Origin: RSA11 sp965652565
Lineage (GTDB): Bacteria; Actinomycetota; Thermoleophilia; Solirubrobacterales; 70-9
Direction of reading: 5' to 3'
Length of the DNA stretch: 64,000 nucleotides
Assembly (NCBI GenBank): GCA_965652565.1
Contig: CBFGWL010000004.1
Span: 19,597 to 83,596 of the forward strand
Made by a program: the position numbers and the translations under genes. Below the pieces are notes generated by a model that was given only the letters and a program-made list of their open reading frames with translations, was not told where the DNA came from and searched no databases. Each line of letters begins with the position of its first letter. Within the stretch, counting starts at the first letter, position 1. Shown piece after piece: positions 8,980-17,077 of the stretch.

Positions 8980-10599
8980 TTGAGCCGGGCTTTAGGTGGA
9001 CGCTGCTCCAATGAACGCCTGCGTTCGCTCGCCTCACAAGCACTCGTTGTGGTGGTCGCGCTCGCGCTGGGCGCGTGCGGCGCCGATGGCTCCGGCGGTT
9101 CAGCGCCGTCGCAGCGCGCGCCCGTTGCCGATCGGGCGGCCCCCAACATCGTCGCCATCGTCACCGACGATCAGTCGCTCGCCCAGTTCAACCGGCGGAC
9201 GATGCCGGAGACGTTCCGCCTGCTCGTGGACGAGGGCGTCACGTTCGATGACTTCGTCGTCTCGACGCCACTCTGCTGCCCGTCGCGAGCGACCTTCCTC
9301 ACGGGCCAGTACGCCCACAACAACGGGGTCGCCTCCAACTCGTACGCGCGCCTCCGCGAGAAGCGCAACATCCTGCCCGCCTGGCTGCAGCGCGCCGGCT
9401 ACCGGACGGCCCACCTCGGCAAGTACCTCAACAACTTCCAGAACGAGCTCCCTCGGCGGGACGCGGTCCCGTTCGGCTGGGACGAGTGGTTCACCCAGCT
9501 CGAGCCCCAGCGCTACTACGACTACGAACTTGCCGTCAACGGCGGCGTGCGCCGCTACGGGACCGAGCCCGACGACTACCTCACGCGGGTGCTCAACCGC
9601 CGCGCCGTCGAGCTCATCGAGGAGAGCGCGAACGCCGACGAGCCCCTATACCTGCAGCTCGACCACTTCGCCCCGCACTTCGACGTGGGGCGCGCCGAGC
9701 GCAACTGTCAGGGCGGCGCGCCGCCGGACCCGGACGACCGCGGCCTGCTCGCCGAGGTGCCCGACCTCGCCGCCTCACGGACGCACCTCGCGGCGACCCG
9801 CGATCGCCCGTGGTTCCTGCGTGATCAGCCTCCTCTGCGCGCGGCCGAGCGCAAGCGCATGCGGGCGCGTTACAAGTGCGCGACCGCGTCGCTGCGTTCG
9901 GTGGACCGCGGCGTCGCGCAGATCGTGCGGACGCTGGAGCGCACGGGTCAGCTCGACCGCACCGCGCTGATCTTCACGTCCGACAACGGGGCGTTCTACG
10001 GCGAGCACCGCCTGCGGGCGACCAAGGAGTTCCCCTACGAGGAGGCGGTGCGCGTGCCGCTCGTGGTGCGCCTGCCCGACGCGCTCCGCAAGGTCCGCGG
10101 CGCGCGCGTGGGTGCGGCCAGCGCGAACATCGATCTGGCACCCACGATCCTCGAGCTCGCGGGCGCGCGTCCGTGCATCGCGCCGAACCGCTGCCGCGAG
10201 CCCGACGGCCGGTCGCTGCTTCCGCTCGCGAGCGGCGAACGGGACGACTGGCCCCGGGAGCGCGCCATCCTGCTGCACCTGGACCAGCCGGCGAGCAGCT
10301 CCCGCCCGTACCCGCGCCCGTGCGCGTACGAGGCGGTCCGCGCAGGTGGGCGCGTGCTCGTCCGTTATCGCTCCGCCGCGCCTGCGAACGGCTCATGTCG
10401 CGCGCGGCCGGCGCTCGAGCAGTACGACTTGGAGCGCGATCCGCAGCAGCTGCGCAATCTCGCCGACCCGCGGCACGCGGACGCGCGCGCCCGGCGCGAC
10501 CGGAACAAGCTCCGCCGGGCGCTCAAGCGGCTGCGGATCTGCCGAGGCTCGGCGGCCGACGGCGCGGCCCCCAGCGCGGATCGCCCGCGCTGCGACTGA
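8980..10599 (+). CDS. Lipoprotein sulfatase (type I, formylglycine-dependent)
   Basis: A sulfatase of the alkaline-phosphatase superfamily. TDDQS near residue 63 supplies metal ligands, and CCPSRATFLTGQY (C99-C103) matches the C-x-P-S-R modification motif, so C99 would be converted to formylglycine. Later metal-site segments are visible at FTSDNGAFYGEH. The N-terminus has basic residues, a hydrophobic run and a lipobox LGAC, pointing to a membrane-anchored exported enzyme. Best guess is an arylsulfatase or N-acetylglucosamine-6-sulfatase type; substrate unknown. The start is uncertain: the TTG at 8980 gives the full signal peptide but has no clear ribosome site and overlaps a TATCTT box. Confidence 0.8.
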   Translation: MSRALGGRCSNERLRSLASQALVVVVALALGACGADGSGGSAPSQRAPVADRAAPNIVAIVTDDQSLAQFNRRTMPETFRLLVDEGVTFDDFVVSTPLCCPSRATFLTGQYAHNNGVASNSYARLREKRNILPAWLQRAGYRTAHLGKYLNNFQNELPRRDAVPFGWDEWFTQLEPQRYYDYELAVNGGVRRYGTEPDDYLTRVLNRRAVELIEESANADEPLYLQLDHFAPHFDVGRAERNCQGGAPPDPDDRGLLAEVPDLAASRTHLAATRDRPWFLRDQPPLRAAERKRMRARYKCATASLRSVDRGVAQIVRTLERTGQLDRTALIFTSDNGAFYGEHRLRATKEFPYEEAVRVPLVVRLPDALRKVRGARVGAASANIDLAPTILELAGARPCIAPNRCREPDGRSLLPLASGERDDWPRERAILLHLDQPASSSRPYPRPCAYEAVRAGGRVLVRYRSAAPANGSCRARPALEQYDLERDPQQLRNLADPRHADARARRDRNKLRRALKRLRICRGSAADGAAPSADRPRCD

Positions 10600-10606
10600 C
10601 GCCCGG

Positions 10607-10948
10607 CTATTGACTCTCCTCGCGCGGCGCGGTTGCCTCCGCCATCCGCTTGAGCCGCGCCAGGCGGGCGTCCCACTCGCGCGCGATCGCGCTCATCCAG
10701 CGCGCCGTCTCCTCGAGCCGGTCGACGCGGACCGAGTAGCGCACCTCGCGCCCCTGACGGCGGCTCTCGACCAGCCCGGCGCGGTCCAGCACGCCGAGGT
10801 GCTTGACGACCGCGATCCGGCTCACGGGTAGCTCGCCCGCGAGCCGGGTCGCGGTCTCCTCGCCGCGCTCCCCGATGAGCTCCAGCACGCGCCGACGCGT
10901 CGGGTCGGCGAGCGCGGTGAAGACCTCCTCGGGGACCGTCGTGGTCAC
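10607..10948 (-). CDS. ArsR-family transcriptional regulator
   Basis: A 113-residue winged-helix repressor: FTALADPTRRRVLELIGERG is the canonical first helix pair, and LPVSRIAVVKHLGVLDRAGLV is the recognition helix. No metal-binding ELCVCDL motif is present, so it belongs to the metal-independent ArsR group usually paired with an SRPBCC protein. It overlaps the upstream SRPBCC gene by four bases (ATGA), so the two are one transcript read right to left. It ends eight bases from the convergent sulfatase stop. Confidence 0.9.
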   Translation of the reverse strand: MTTTVPEEVFTALADPTRRRVLELIGERGEETATRLAGELPVSRIAVVKHLGVLDRAGLVESRRQGREVRYSVRVDRLEETARWMSAIAREWDARLARLKRMAEATAPREESQ

Positions 10949-11403
10949 GCCGGCAGCTTCGCCCGGGCGTAGTCGACGAGCTCGCCGAGCTCGCGCTCCC
11001 AGCCCTCGGTGTTGCCCTCGAAGTTCCGCAGACGCTGCTCCGGATCCGTGTCTAGCGAGGCGAAGCCCGTCTCGACGACCTTCAGCACGGTCCGGTCGGC
11101 GTCACCGTCGAGCGTGAACTCCACGCGGGTCGAGTTCCCCGCCTCGGGCTCGATCCCGCCGGGGTCCTTGTACGGCGCCCAGCGGAACGCGAGCGTCCGC
11201 TTGGGCTCGATGCGCTCGATCCGCGCGCGCGTCGCCCCGTACTCCTTCCAGCGCAGCTCGATCGCGCCGCCCTCGCGCAGGTCGACCTCGGCGCCGTCGT
11301 CCGCGAACCACGTCCCCAGATGCTCGGCCTTCGTGAGCATGTCCCACACGTGATCGATCGGGGCCTCGATGAGCACCTCGCGTTCGATCCTGTCTTTCTC
11401 CAT
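10945..11403 (-). CDS. SRPBCC (AHSA1-type) domain protein
   Basis: A 152-residue START/AHSA1-like protein with the family opening (REVLIEAPIDHVWDMLTKAEHLGTWF) and the middle LRWKEYG and RTLAFRW segments. These proteins form a helix-grip pocket for a small hydrophobic ligand; no enzyme activity can be assigned. It is the first gene of a two-gene unit with the ArsR regulator. A 7-bp inverted repeat lies just upstream and is a candidate operator for that regulator. Confidence 0.88.
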   Translation of the reverse strand: MEKDRIEREVLIEAPIDHVWDMLTKAEHLGTWFADDGAEVDLREGGAIELRWKEYGATRARIERIEPKRTLAFRWAPYKDPGGIEPEAGNSTRVEFTLDGDADRTVLKVVETGFASLDTDPEQRLRNFEGNTEGWERELGELVDYARAKLPA

Positions 11404-11434
11404 CGCCGTCTCCTTTCGCTAACGCGAAACCTAG

Positions 11435-11466
11435 CGGTTACAACTCGTTGGAGCATAGCGTAACCG
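11435..11466. promoter_or_regulatory. Inverted repeat, candidate ArsR operator
   Basis: CGGTTAC (11435-11441) and GTAACCG (11460-11466) are perfect 7-base inverted arms separated by 18 bases, in the spacer between the SRPBCC start (11403) and the divergent cupin start (11520). A further partial copy, GCGGTAAC, follows at about 11468. The position fits autoregulation by the ArsR protein encoded in the same operon. Confidence 0.4.
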
Positions 11467-11519
11467 TGCGGTAACACATAATCCGAGGAGAATCGAGCCT
11501 CTTCGCGAACACCGTTGCC

Positions 11520-11801
11520 ATGCGCCGCGTGAACCTCAACCGGCTCGAGTTCGAGTACGACGCCGAGGACCCCGAGGGCTTTCGCTCCGGCATGGCGCGG
11601 TTCGGCCCGGGCTTCGGCGCTGAGATCTCGGGCGCGACCGTGTACGAGCTGCCGCCGGGCGAGGCGCTCTGCCCCTATCACTACGAGTGGGGTGAGGAGG
11701 AGTGGCTGCTCGTCCTGCGCGGCAGGCCGACCGTGCGGGGCCCGGAGGAGACGCTGGTCCGTCGCGAGAGCGCCGTGGACTACTTCGACCGCGAGACTTA
11801 G
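11520..11801 (+). CDS. Cupin-like protein with apparent internal deletion
   Basis: A 93-residue protein. Residues 1-80 match the N-terminal half of a small cupin: YELPPGEALCPYHYEWGEEEW carries the first metal-binding histidine and glutamates, then LLVLRGRPTVRGPEET. The second cupin motif (normally a PGD-x-xxFP strand with another histidine) is missing. The protein instead jumps to RRESAVDYFDRET, which resembles the usual C-terminal end of such cupins. Full-length relatives, as I remember them, are about 150-160 residues. The gene therefore looks like an in-frame internal deletion of about 60 codons and may be non-functional. Confidence 0.6.
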   Translation: MRRVNLNRLEFEYDAEDPEGFRSGMARFGPGFGAEISGATVYELPPGEALCPYHYEWGEEEWLLVLRGRPTVRGPEETLVRRESAVDYFDRET

Positions 11802-11805
11802 TCCC

Positions 11806-12294
11806 ATGCTCCTCGATGACGTGCTCGCGCCGGGCCTGCGCGTCGTCTTCTGCGGAACCGCGCTCGGCGCCGTCTCAGCGCGCGTCGGCGCGTATTACGC
11901 CGGCCCGGGCAATCGCTTCTGGCTCACCCTTCACGAGGTCGGGCTCACCCCCCGCCTGCTCGAGCCGCGCGAGTTCCGGATCCTCCCGCAGTTCGGCATC
12001 GGGCTCACCGACGTATGCAAGACCCGCTCCGGCTCCGACGCCGAGATCGGCACCGACGGATTCGACGTGCCGCGCTTGAGAAGGGCCGTCGAGCGCGCGG
12101 CCCCGGCGTGGCTCGCGTTCACGAGCAAGAACGCCGGCCGCGCCGCCTTGGGGCGCCCGGCCGACTACGGCGTGCAGCCCGAGCGCATCGGCGACACGCG
12201 CTGCTTCGTGTTGCCCTCGCCGTCGGGTCGCGCTCGGCGCTGGTGGGACATCCGGCCCTGGCGGGAGCTCGCGGACTTGGTGACCTCTGGCTGA
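11806..12294 (+). CDS. mug: Mismatch-specific (Mug/TDG-type) DNA glycosylase, variant active site
   Basis: A 162-residue member of uracil-DNA glycosylase family 2. The fold markers are FCGTALGAVSA (motif A position), YYAGPGNRFW and LPSPSGRARRWW (motif B). In E. coli Mug motif A reads GINPG, with an asparagine that activates water; here the equivalent stretch is GTALG, so that asparagine is absent. The GTAxG form also occurs in other bacterial homologues I recall, so it may be a distinct subgroup with altered substrate range. The start is the ATG at 11806, four bases after the cupin stop. Confidence 0.75.
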   Translation: MLLDDVLAPGLRVVFCGTALGAVSARVGAYYAGPGNRFWLTLHEVGLTPRLLEPREFRILPQFGIGLTDVCKTRSGSDAEIGTDGFDVPRLRRAVERAAPAWLAFTSKNAGRAALGRPADYGVQPERIGDTRCFVLPSPSGRARRWWDIRPWRELADLVTSG

Positions 12295-12322
12295 ACGCAG
12301 CGGCGCGTGGGAACATGGGGGC

Positions 12323-12814
12323 GTGGAGTTCGCCGTCCGCCGCGGCTCGGCCGCGGACATCGACCGCTTGGCGCCGTTGTGGGAGGCACTGCGCGCCCAC
12401 CACGCGAGCCTGCCCGCGATGCCGCCAAAGCGCGGTCCGGTGGAGTCCTGGGACTGCCGCCGGCGCAAGTACCGCGACTGGCTGGCCGACGAGCGCGGCA
12501 CGCTGCTGATCGCCGAGCAGGACGGTGAGCCGATCGGCTACGCGATGCTCACCCTGGGTCCCGGAGCGGCGACCTGGGACGTCGGGGACCGGGTCATCGA
12601 GGTCGAGACCCTGTCGGTCCTCGCCCACGCACGCGGGAACGGGGTGGGCCGCGCGTTGCTCGATGCGGCCGCCGACGTCGCCAAGGAAGCCGGCGCGCAG
12701 GCGCTCGCAGCGGGGGTCGCCCACACCAACACCGACGCGATCCGCTTCTACGAGCGCGAGGGCTTCGGGCAGTTCTACGTGACGCTGCTGCGCACGGACG
12801 TCGGCGAGTCCTGA
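12323..12814 (+). CDS. GNAT-family N-acetyltransferase
   Basis: A 163-residue acetyltransferase. Motif A for acetyl-CoA binding is ARGNGVGRALLDAA (about residues 100-113), preceded by the strand VIEVETLSVL; motif B is IRFYEREGFGQFYVTLLR. The start is GTG. The acceptor is unknown. It sits in a run of unrelated single genes between mug and dinB and may be co-transcribed with mug, 28 bases away. Confidence 0.85.
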   Translation: MEFAVRRGSAADIDRLAPLWEALRAHHASLPAMPPKRGPVESWDCRRRKYRDWLADERGTLLIAEQDGEPIGYAMLTLGPGAATWDVGDRVIEVETLSVLAHARGNGVGRALLDAAADVAKEAGAQALAAGVAHTNTDAIRFYEREGFGQFYVTLLRTDVGES

Positions 12815-12870
12815 GGCAGCGGTCGCGGCCACGCCACCGCCGCCGCCCCGCGCCCGCTTACCCTGGGGAC

Positions 12871-13938
12871 GTGGCGCAGCGGACGATCGCACATCTCGAC
12901 ATGGACGCGTTCTACGTGTCCGTGGAGCTCTTGCGCCGCCCGGAACTCAAGGGCAAGCCGGTGATCGTCTCGGGTACCGGCCCGCGCGCGGTCGTCACCA
13001 CGGCCTCGTATGAGGCGCGAAAGTTCGGCGTGGGTTCGGCGATGCCGGCCTCGCGAGCGCGCCGCCTGTGCCCGGACGCGGTCTGGCTGCCGCCGGACTT
13101 CGCCTACTACCGGGAGACGTCACGCAAGGTGATGGCCCTCATGCGCGAGCTGGGTGTGCCCATCGAACCGGTCTCGCTCGACGAGGCGTACCTGGATCTG
13201 AGCGAGATCACCGACCCGATCGCCCGGATGAGCGACCTCGTTCGCAGGATTCGCGAGGAGCTGCATCTGGACGCCTCGGTCGGCATCGGGCCGAACAAGC
13301 TCGTCGCCAAGGTTGCGTCGGACGCCGAGAAGCCGCGCGGCTTCGTCGTGCTCACCCGTGAGCAGGCCGTTGAGCGCTTCAAGGACGCGCCGGTGCGCCT
13401 GATCCCCGGGATCGGGCCGAAGACCGCCGCGAAGCTCAAGGGCTACGGGGTGACGACCCTCGGCCAGCTGCAGCGCTGCACCGTGCCGGGGCTGATCGAG
13501 CGCTTCGGCGAGACCTACGGCATGGCGCTTCATCATCGGTCGCACTTCCGTTCGGACTCGCCGGTGACGCCTCACCGCGAGGCCAAGTCACGCTCGGTCG
13601 AGACCACCTTCGACGTCGACATCGACGACCCCGCACGCATGGCGGAGGTGCTGACGAAGCAGGCCGAGCGGCTCGGCAAGGAGCTGCGCGACCGCGACCT
13701 GGCCGGGCGCACCATCGGCATCAAGGTCCGCCACGACAACTTCTCGACCTACACACGGGTGCGCAGCATCGCCGAGCACACCAACGACCCGACGGTGATC
13801 GGCGAGATCGCACGGCAGCTCTTGCGAGACAACCCGCCCGAGCGCCCGGTCCGCCTGCTGGGCGTGCGCGTCGCGAGCTTTGCCGAACGTGGCGACGGGG
13901 ACGACGCGGCTACGCCGAATCTGCTGCAGGCAAGCTAA
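12871..13938 (+). CDS. dinB: DNA polymerase IV (Y family)
   Basis: A 355-residue translesion polymerase. The first catalytic aspartate is in HLDMDAFYVSVE, the steric-gate region follows, and the second acidic pair is in PVSLDEAYLDLS. SYEARKFGVGSAMP and the HhH segment LIPGIGPKTAAKLKGYG are family hallmarks. A little-finger domain fills residues about 235-345. No clear beta-clamp-binding peptide is visible at the C-terminus (ends ATPNLLQAS; the QxxLF-type motif may be degenerate). The GTG start lies seven bases after a TACCCT box. The stop shares bases with the convergent mmsA stop (CTAA). Confidence 0.93.
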   Translation: MAQRTIAHLDMDAFYVSVELLRRPELKGKPVIVSGTGPRAVVTTASYEARKFGVGSAMPASRARRLCPDAVWLPPDFAYYRETSRKVMALMRELGVPIEPVSLDEAYLDLSEITDPIARMSDLVRRIREELHLDASVGIGPNKLVAKVASDAEKPRGFVVLTREQAVERFKDAPVRLIPGIGPKTAAKLKGYGVTTLGQLQRCTVPGLIERFGETYGMALHHRSHFRSDSPVTPHREAKSRSVETTFDVDIDDPARMAEVLTKQAERLGKELRDRDLAGRTIGIKVRHDNFSTYTRVRSIAEHTNDPTVIGEIARQLLRDNPPERPVRLLGVRVASFAERGDGDDAATPNLLQAS

Positions 13939-15437
13939 GCCCAGCGCGAGGTGACGACCTTCTTGCGCGTGTAGAACTCGACCGCGTCGTTGCCGTTCGC
14001 GTGCAGGTCGCCGTCGATCGAGTCCTTCCAGCCCGAGAACGGGAACCACGCCACGGGGGCTGCGACGCCCACGTTCACGCCGATCATCCCGGCCTCGACG
14101 CCGAAGCGGTAACGCCGCGCTGCCTCGCCGGAGGTCGTGAAGATCGAGCCGGCGTTGCCGTAGCGCGAGCTGTTCACGAACTCGAGCGCCTCGTCGAGGT
14201 CGCTGGCCCGCACGACGGCGAGCAGCGGTCCGAAGAGCTCCTCGCGTGCGACCTCGGAGTCGCGGTCGCTCACCTCCACGATCGTCGGGCCGAGCAGCGT
14301 GCCGGCCTCGTTGCCGGTGTCGCGGCCGTCGAGGACGAGCTCCGCGCCCTCGCTGAGCGCGCGATCGACGGCGCCCGCGACCCGGTCGCGCGCTTCGGGG
14401 CCGACCAGCGGACAGACCTCGACGCCCTCCTGGTCGCCGGCGCCCGCCTCGAGCTCGCTCGCGGCCTCGCGCAGCGCGGTGATCACCTCGTCCTGGCGCT
14501 CGCGGTCGCCGACCACGACGGCGACCGAGCCGGCGAGGCAGCGCTGCCCCGCCGCCCCGAACGAGGAGCTCATGATCGCGGGTACCGAGGTGTCGAGGTC
14601 CGCGTCGGGCATGACGACGAGCGAGTTCTTCGCGCCGCCCAGCGCCTGGCAGCGCTTCCCGTTGGCGGCGGAGCGCTCGGCAACGTAGCGCGCGGTCGAG
14701 GCCTGGCCCACGAACGAGACCGCGTCGATGCCCGGGTGGTCGAGGATCCCGTTCACCGCGTCGTGCGCGCCGTGGACGAGGTTGCAGACGCCCGCTGGGA
14801 TCGCGTCGATCGAGTCGATCAGCTCGAAGATGCGCTCCGCGGGCCGTGGGTCGCGCTCGGACGGCTTGAGGATGAACGTGTTCCCGCACGCGATCGCGAA
14901 GGGCAGGAACCACAGTGGGATCATCGCCGGGAAGTTGAACGGGGTGATCGCCGCGACCACGCCGACCGGCTGGCGCACCATCTCCACGTCCATGCCGGTC
15001 GCCACGCCCTCGAGGTTCTCGCCCTTGAGCAGGTGCGGGATCGCCGTCGCCGCCTCGGTGGACTCGATCCCGCGCAGCACCTCGCCGCGTGCATCCCCCA
15101 GCGTCTTGCCCATGTCCTCGGTGACCAGCCGGGCGATCTCGTCCTGGTGGGCCCAGAGGGCCTCGCGCAGCGCCATGACCGCGCGGGCGCGCTTCTGCGG
15201 CGGGGTGGCGCGCCAGGCCGGGAACGCGGCGCGGGCGGCCTGCACCGCGGCGTCGACGTCAGCTGCCGCGCTGAGCGGAACCTCGGCCACGACCTCGCCG
15301 GTGGCGGGATTGATGTCGTCGAGGAGCTCGACGTCAACGGCCTCGACCCACTCACCGCCGACGTAGTTGCGAAGGCGGCGTGCGCCTCCTCCCTGCGATT
15401 GGCTACGGGCGACTGGCGACTCGGTCACCGGCTTCAT
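13935..15437 (-). CDS. mmsA: Methylmalonate/malonate-semialdehyde dehydrogenase (CoA-acylating)
   Basis: A 500-residue aldehyde dehydrogenase. FGAAGQRCLAGSVAVVVG contains the catalytic cysteine in the form specific to MmsA/IolA. PFNFPAMIPLWFLPFAIACGNTF and KPSERDP are the NAD-binding segments usual in this subgroup. It oxidises methylmalonate semialdehyde (valine, thymine) or malonate semialdehyde (beta-alanine, inositol) to propionyl-CoA or acetyl-CoA. It is downstream of a second ALDH gene with a four-base overlap, so the two form an operon. Its stop codon overlaps that of dinB on the other strand. Confidence 0.92.
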   Translation of the reverse strand: MKPVTESPVARSQSQGGGARRLRNYVGGEWVEAVDVELLDDINPATGEVVAEVPLSAAADVDAAVQAARAAFPAWRATPPQKRARAVMALREALWAHQDEIARLVTEDMGKTLGDARGEVLRGIESTEAATAIPHLLKGENLEGVATGMDVEMVRQPVGVVAAITPFNFPAMIPLWFLPFAIACGNTFILKPSERDPRPAERIFELIDSIDAIPAGVCNLVHGAHDAVNGILDHPGIDAVSFVGQASTARYVAERSAANGKRCQALGGAKNSLVVMPDADLDTSVPAIMSSSFGAAGQRCLAGSVAVVVGDRERQDEVITALREAASELEAGAGDQEGVEVCPLVGPEARDRVAGAVDRALSEGAELVLDGRDTGNEAGTLLGPTIVEVSDRDSEVAREELFGPLLAVVRASDLDEALEFVNSSRYGNAGSIFTTSGEAARRYRFGVEAGMIGVNVGVAAPVAWFPFSGWKDSIDGDLHANGNDAVEFYTRKKVVTSRWA

Positions 15438-16948
15438 GCTCCACCTCCATCACGCGGATCGTGTGCCGCGTTGTATTGCGAGTACGGGTACCACCACTCC
15501 TTCGGCGCGATCTCCGTCTCGATGTGCACGTGCTTCGTCTCCTGAAAGGCTTCTAGCCCTTCGCGACCAAGCTCGCGTCCGAGCCCGGACTGCTTGAAGC
15601 CGCCGAAGGGACCGGCGTCGTTGTCGGTGAGCGGGTCGTTGAACCAGACCGTCCCGGCCTTGATCTCGCGCATACAGCGCAGCATCGTCGGGAGGTCGCG
15701 CGTGTAGACGTTCGCGCCGAGCCCGTAGGGCGTCGAGTTCGCCGCCGCGATCGCCTCGTCGAGCGTGCTGACCGGCTGCAGCGGCGCGATCGGGCCGAAG
15801 GTCTCCGCCCGCCAGACGTCCGCCTTCGCCGGGGCGCCGACGACCACCGCGGGCGCCAGGAAGTGGCCGCGCTCGTGGCCGGCGCGATCGCCGCCCACGA
15901 GCACCTCGGCGCCGGCCTCCACCGCCGCCTCGAGCTGGCGCTCGACCTTCTGGCGCTGCCCGGCCGACACCATCGGACCGATGTCGGTCGACGGATCCAT
16001 CGGATCGCCGACGACGAGCCGGCGCGTGGTGTCGACGAAGGCGTTCAGGTAGTCGTCGTAGATGTCGCTCATCACGTAGAAGCGCTCCGCGGACGTGCAG
16101 ACCTGGCCGGCGTTCAAGAACGCGGCCCAGGCGCCGCCGCGCGCCGCGACGTCAAGATCCGCGGCGACGTCGGAGCAGACGATGAAGGCGTCCTTGCCGC
16201 CCATCTCCAGGTTCATCCGCGCCATCCGAGCCGTACACGCGGCGGCGACCTTCTTGCCCGTCTCCACCGAGCCCGTGAAGGCGACACCGTCGACGCGCTC
16301 GTCGGCCGCGATCGCGGCGCCCACCTCACCCGCGCCGGCGACCAGGTTGACCACGCCCGCGGGGAGGTGGTCGAAGCAGGGCGCGAGGGCAAGGGTCGAA
16401 AGCGGCGTCAGCTCGGAGGGCTTGCAGACCGTCGTGTTGCCCGCGGCCAGCGCCGGCGCGAGCTTCCACGCGAGCAGCAGCAGCGGGTAGTTCCAGGGAA
16501 CGATGCAGCCGATCACGCCGAGCGGGTCCTTGACGACCATCGCGAGCTGGGTGGACTCGATCGGCGGGATCACCCGGCCCGCGGAGTCCCGGCCGATCTC
16601 CGCGTAGTAGTCGAAGGCCGCGGCCGTCCAGCCGACCTCGTCGGTGTTCTCGATCAGCGGTTTGCCGCCCTCGGCGGTCATGATCCGCGCGAGTTCGTCG
16701 GTGCGCTCGCGCAGCCGCACCGCCACCTCGTGGAGCATCTCCGCGCGCTCGCCGGCGGGCGTCGCAGCCCAGCCAGCCGCCGCCTCGCGCGCGGCGGCGA
16801 TCGCCGCGTCGAGCTCGTTCTGCGAGGCGCTCGCGACGGTCGCGATGGTCTCCTCGGTATAAGGGTTCTCGACGTCGAGCGGCGTACCCGTGGCGGCCAC
16901 GAGCTCGCCCCCGATCAGCAATCGCGTCTCGTAGCCAGCCATCCCCAA
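15434..16948 (-). CDS. Aldehyde dehydrogenase (NAD-dependent)
   Basis: A 504-residue ALDH. The catalytic cysteine is in FLNAGQVCTSAERFYV, the general-base glutamate in NLEMGGKDAF, and the cofactor loop in VAFTGSVETGKKV. The C-terminal tail contains EWWYPY. It resembles the betaine-aldehyde or succinate-semialdehyde dehydrogenase groups but I cannot fix the substrate. It is the first gene of the pair with mmsA. An in-frame ATG two codons in (16942) is an alternative start. It diverges from the anti-anti-sigma gene at 17078. Confidence 0.85.
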   Translation of the reverse strand: MGMAGYETRLLIGGELVAATGTPLDVENPYTEETIATVASASQNELDAAIAAAREAAAGWAATPAGERAEMLHEVAVRLRERTDELARIMTAEGGKPLIENTDEVGWTAAAFDYYAEIGRDSAGRVIPPIESTQLAMVVKDPLGVIGCIVPWNYPLLLLAWKLAPALAAGNTTVCKPSELTPLSTLALAPCFDHLPAGVVNLVAGAGEVGAAIAADERVDGVAFTGSVETGKKVAAACTARMARMNLEMGGKDAFIVCSDVAADLDVAARGGAWAAFLNAGQVCTSAERFYVMSDIYDDYLNAFVDTTRRLVVGDPMDPSTDIGPMVSAGQRQKVERQLEAAVEAGAEVLVGGDRAGHERGHFLAPAVVVGAPAKADVWRAETFGPIAPLQPVSTLDEAIAAANSTPYGLGANVYTRDLPTMLRCMREIKAGTVWFNDPLTDNDAGPFGGFKQSGLGRELGREGLEAFQETKHVHIETEIAPKEWWYPYSQYNAAHDPRDGGGA

Positions 16949-17077
16949 GCGATGCTACCGACGCGTCGCCGCCGTACCCGTACAAGGAGTCGCCTGGGCT
17001 TTGGCCAGTTCGTCGATCTCCCGTCCACGGCGCAGCAAACGGGTTACACATCCGCGAGGGGCGGGTAGGGAGGGGCC

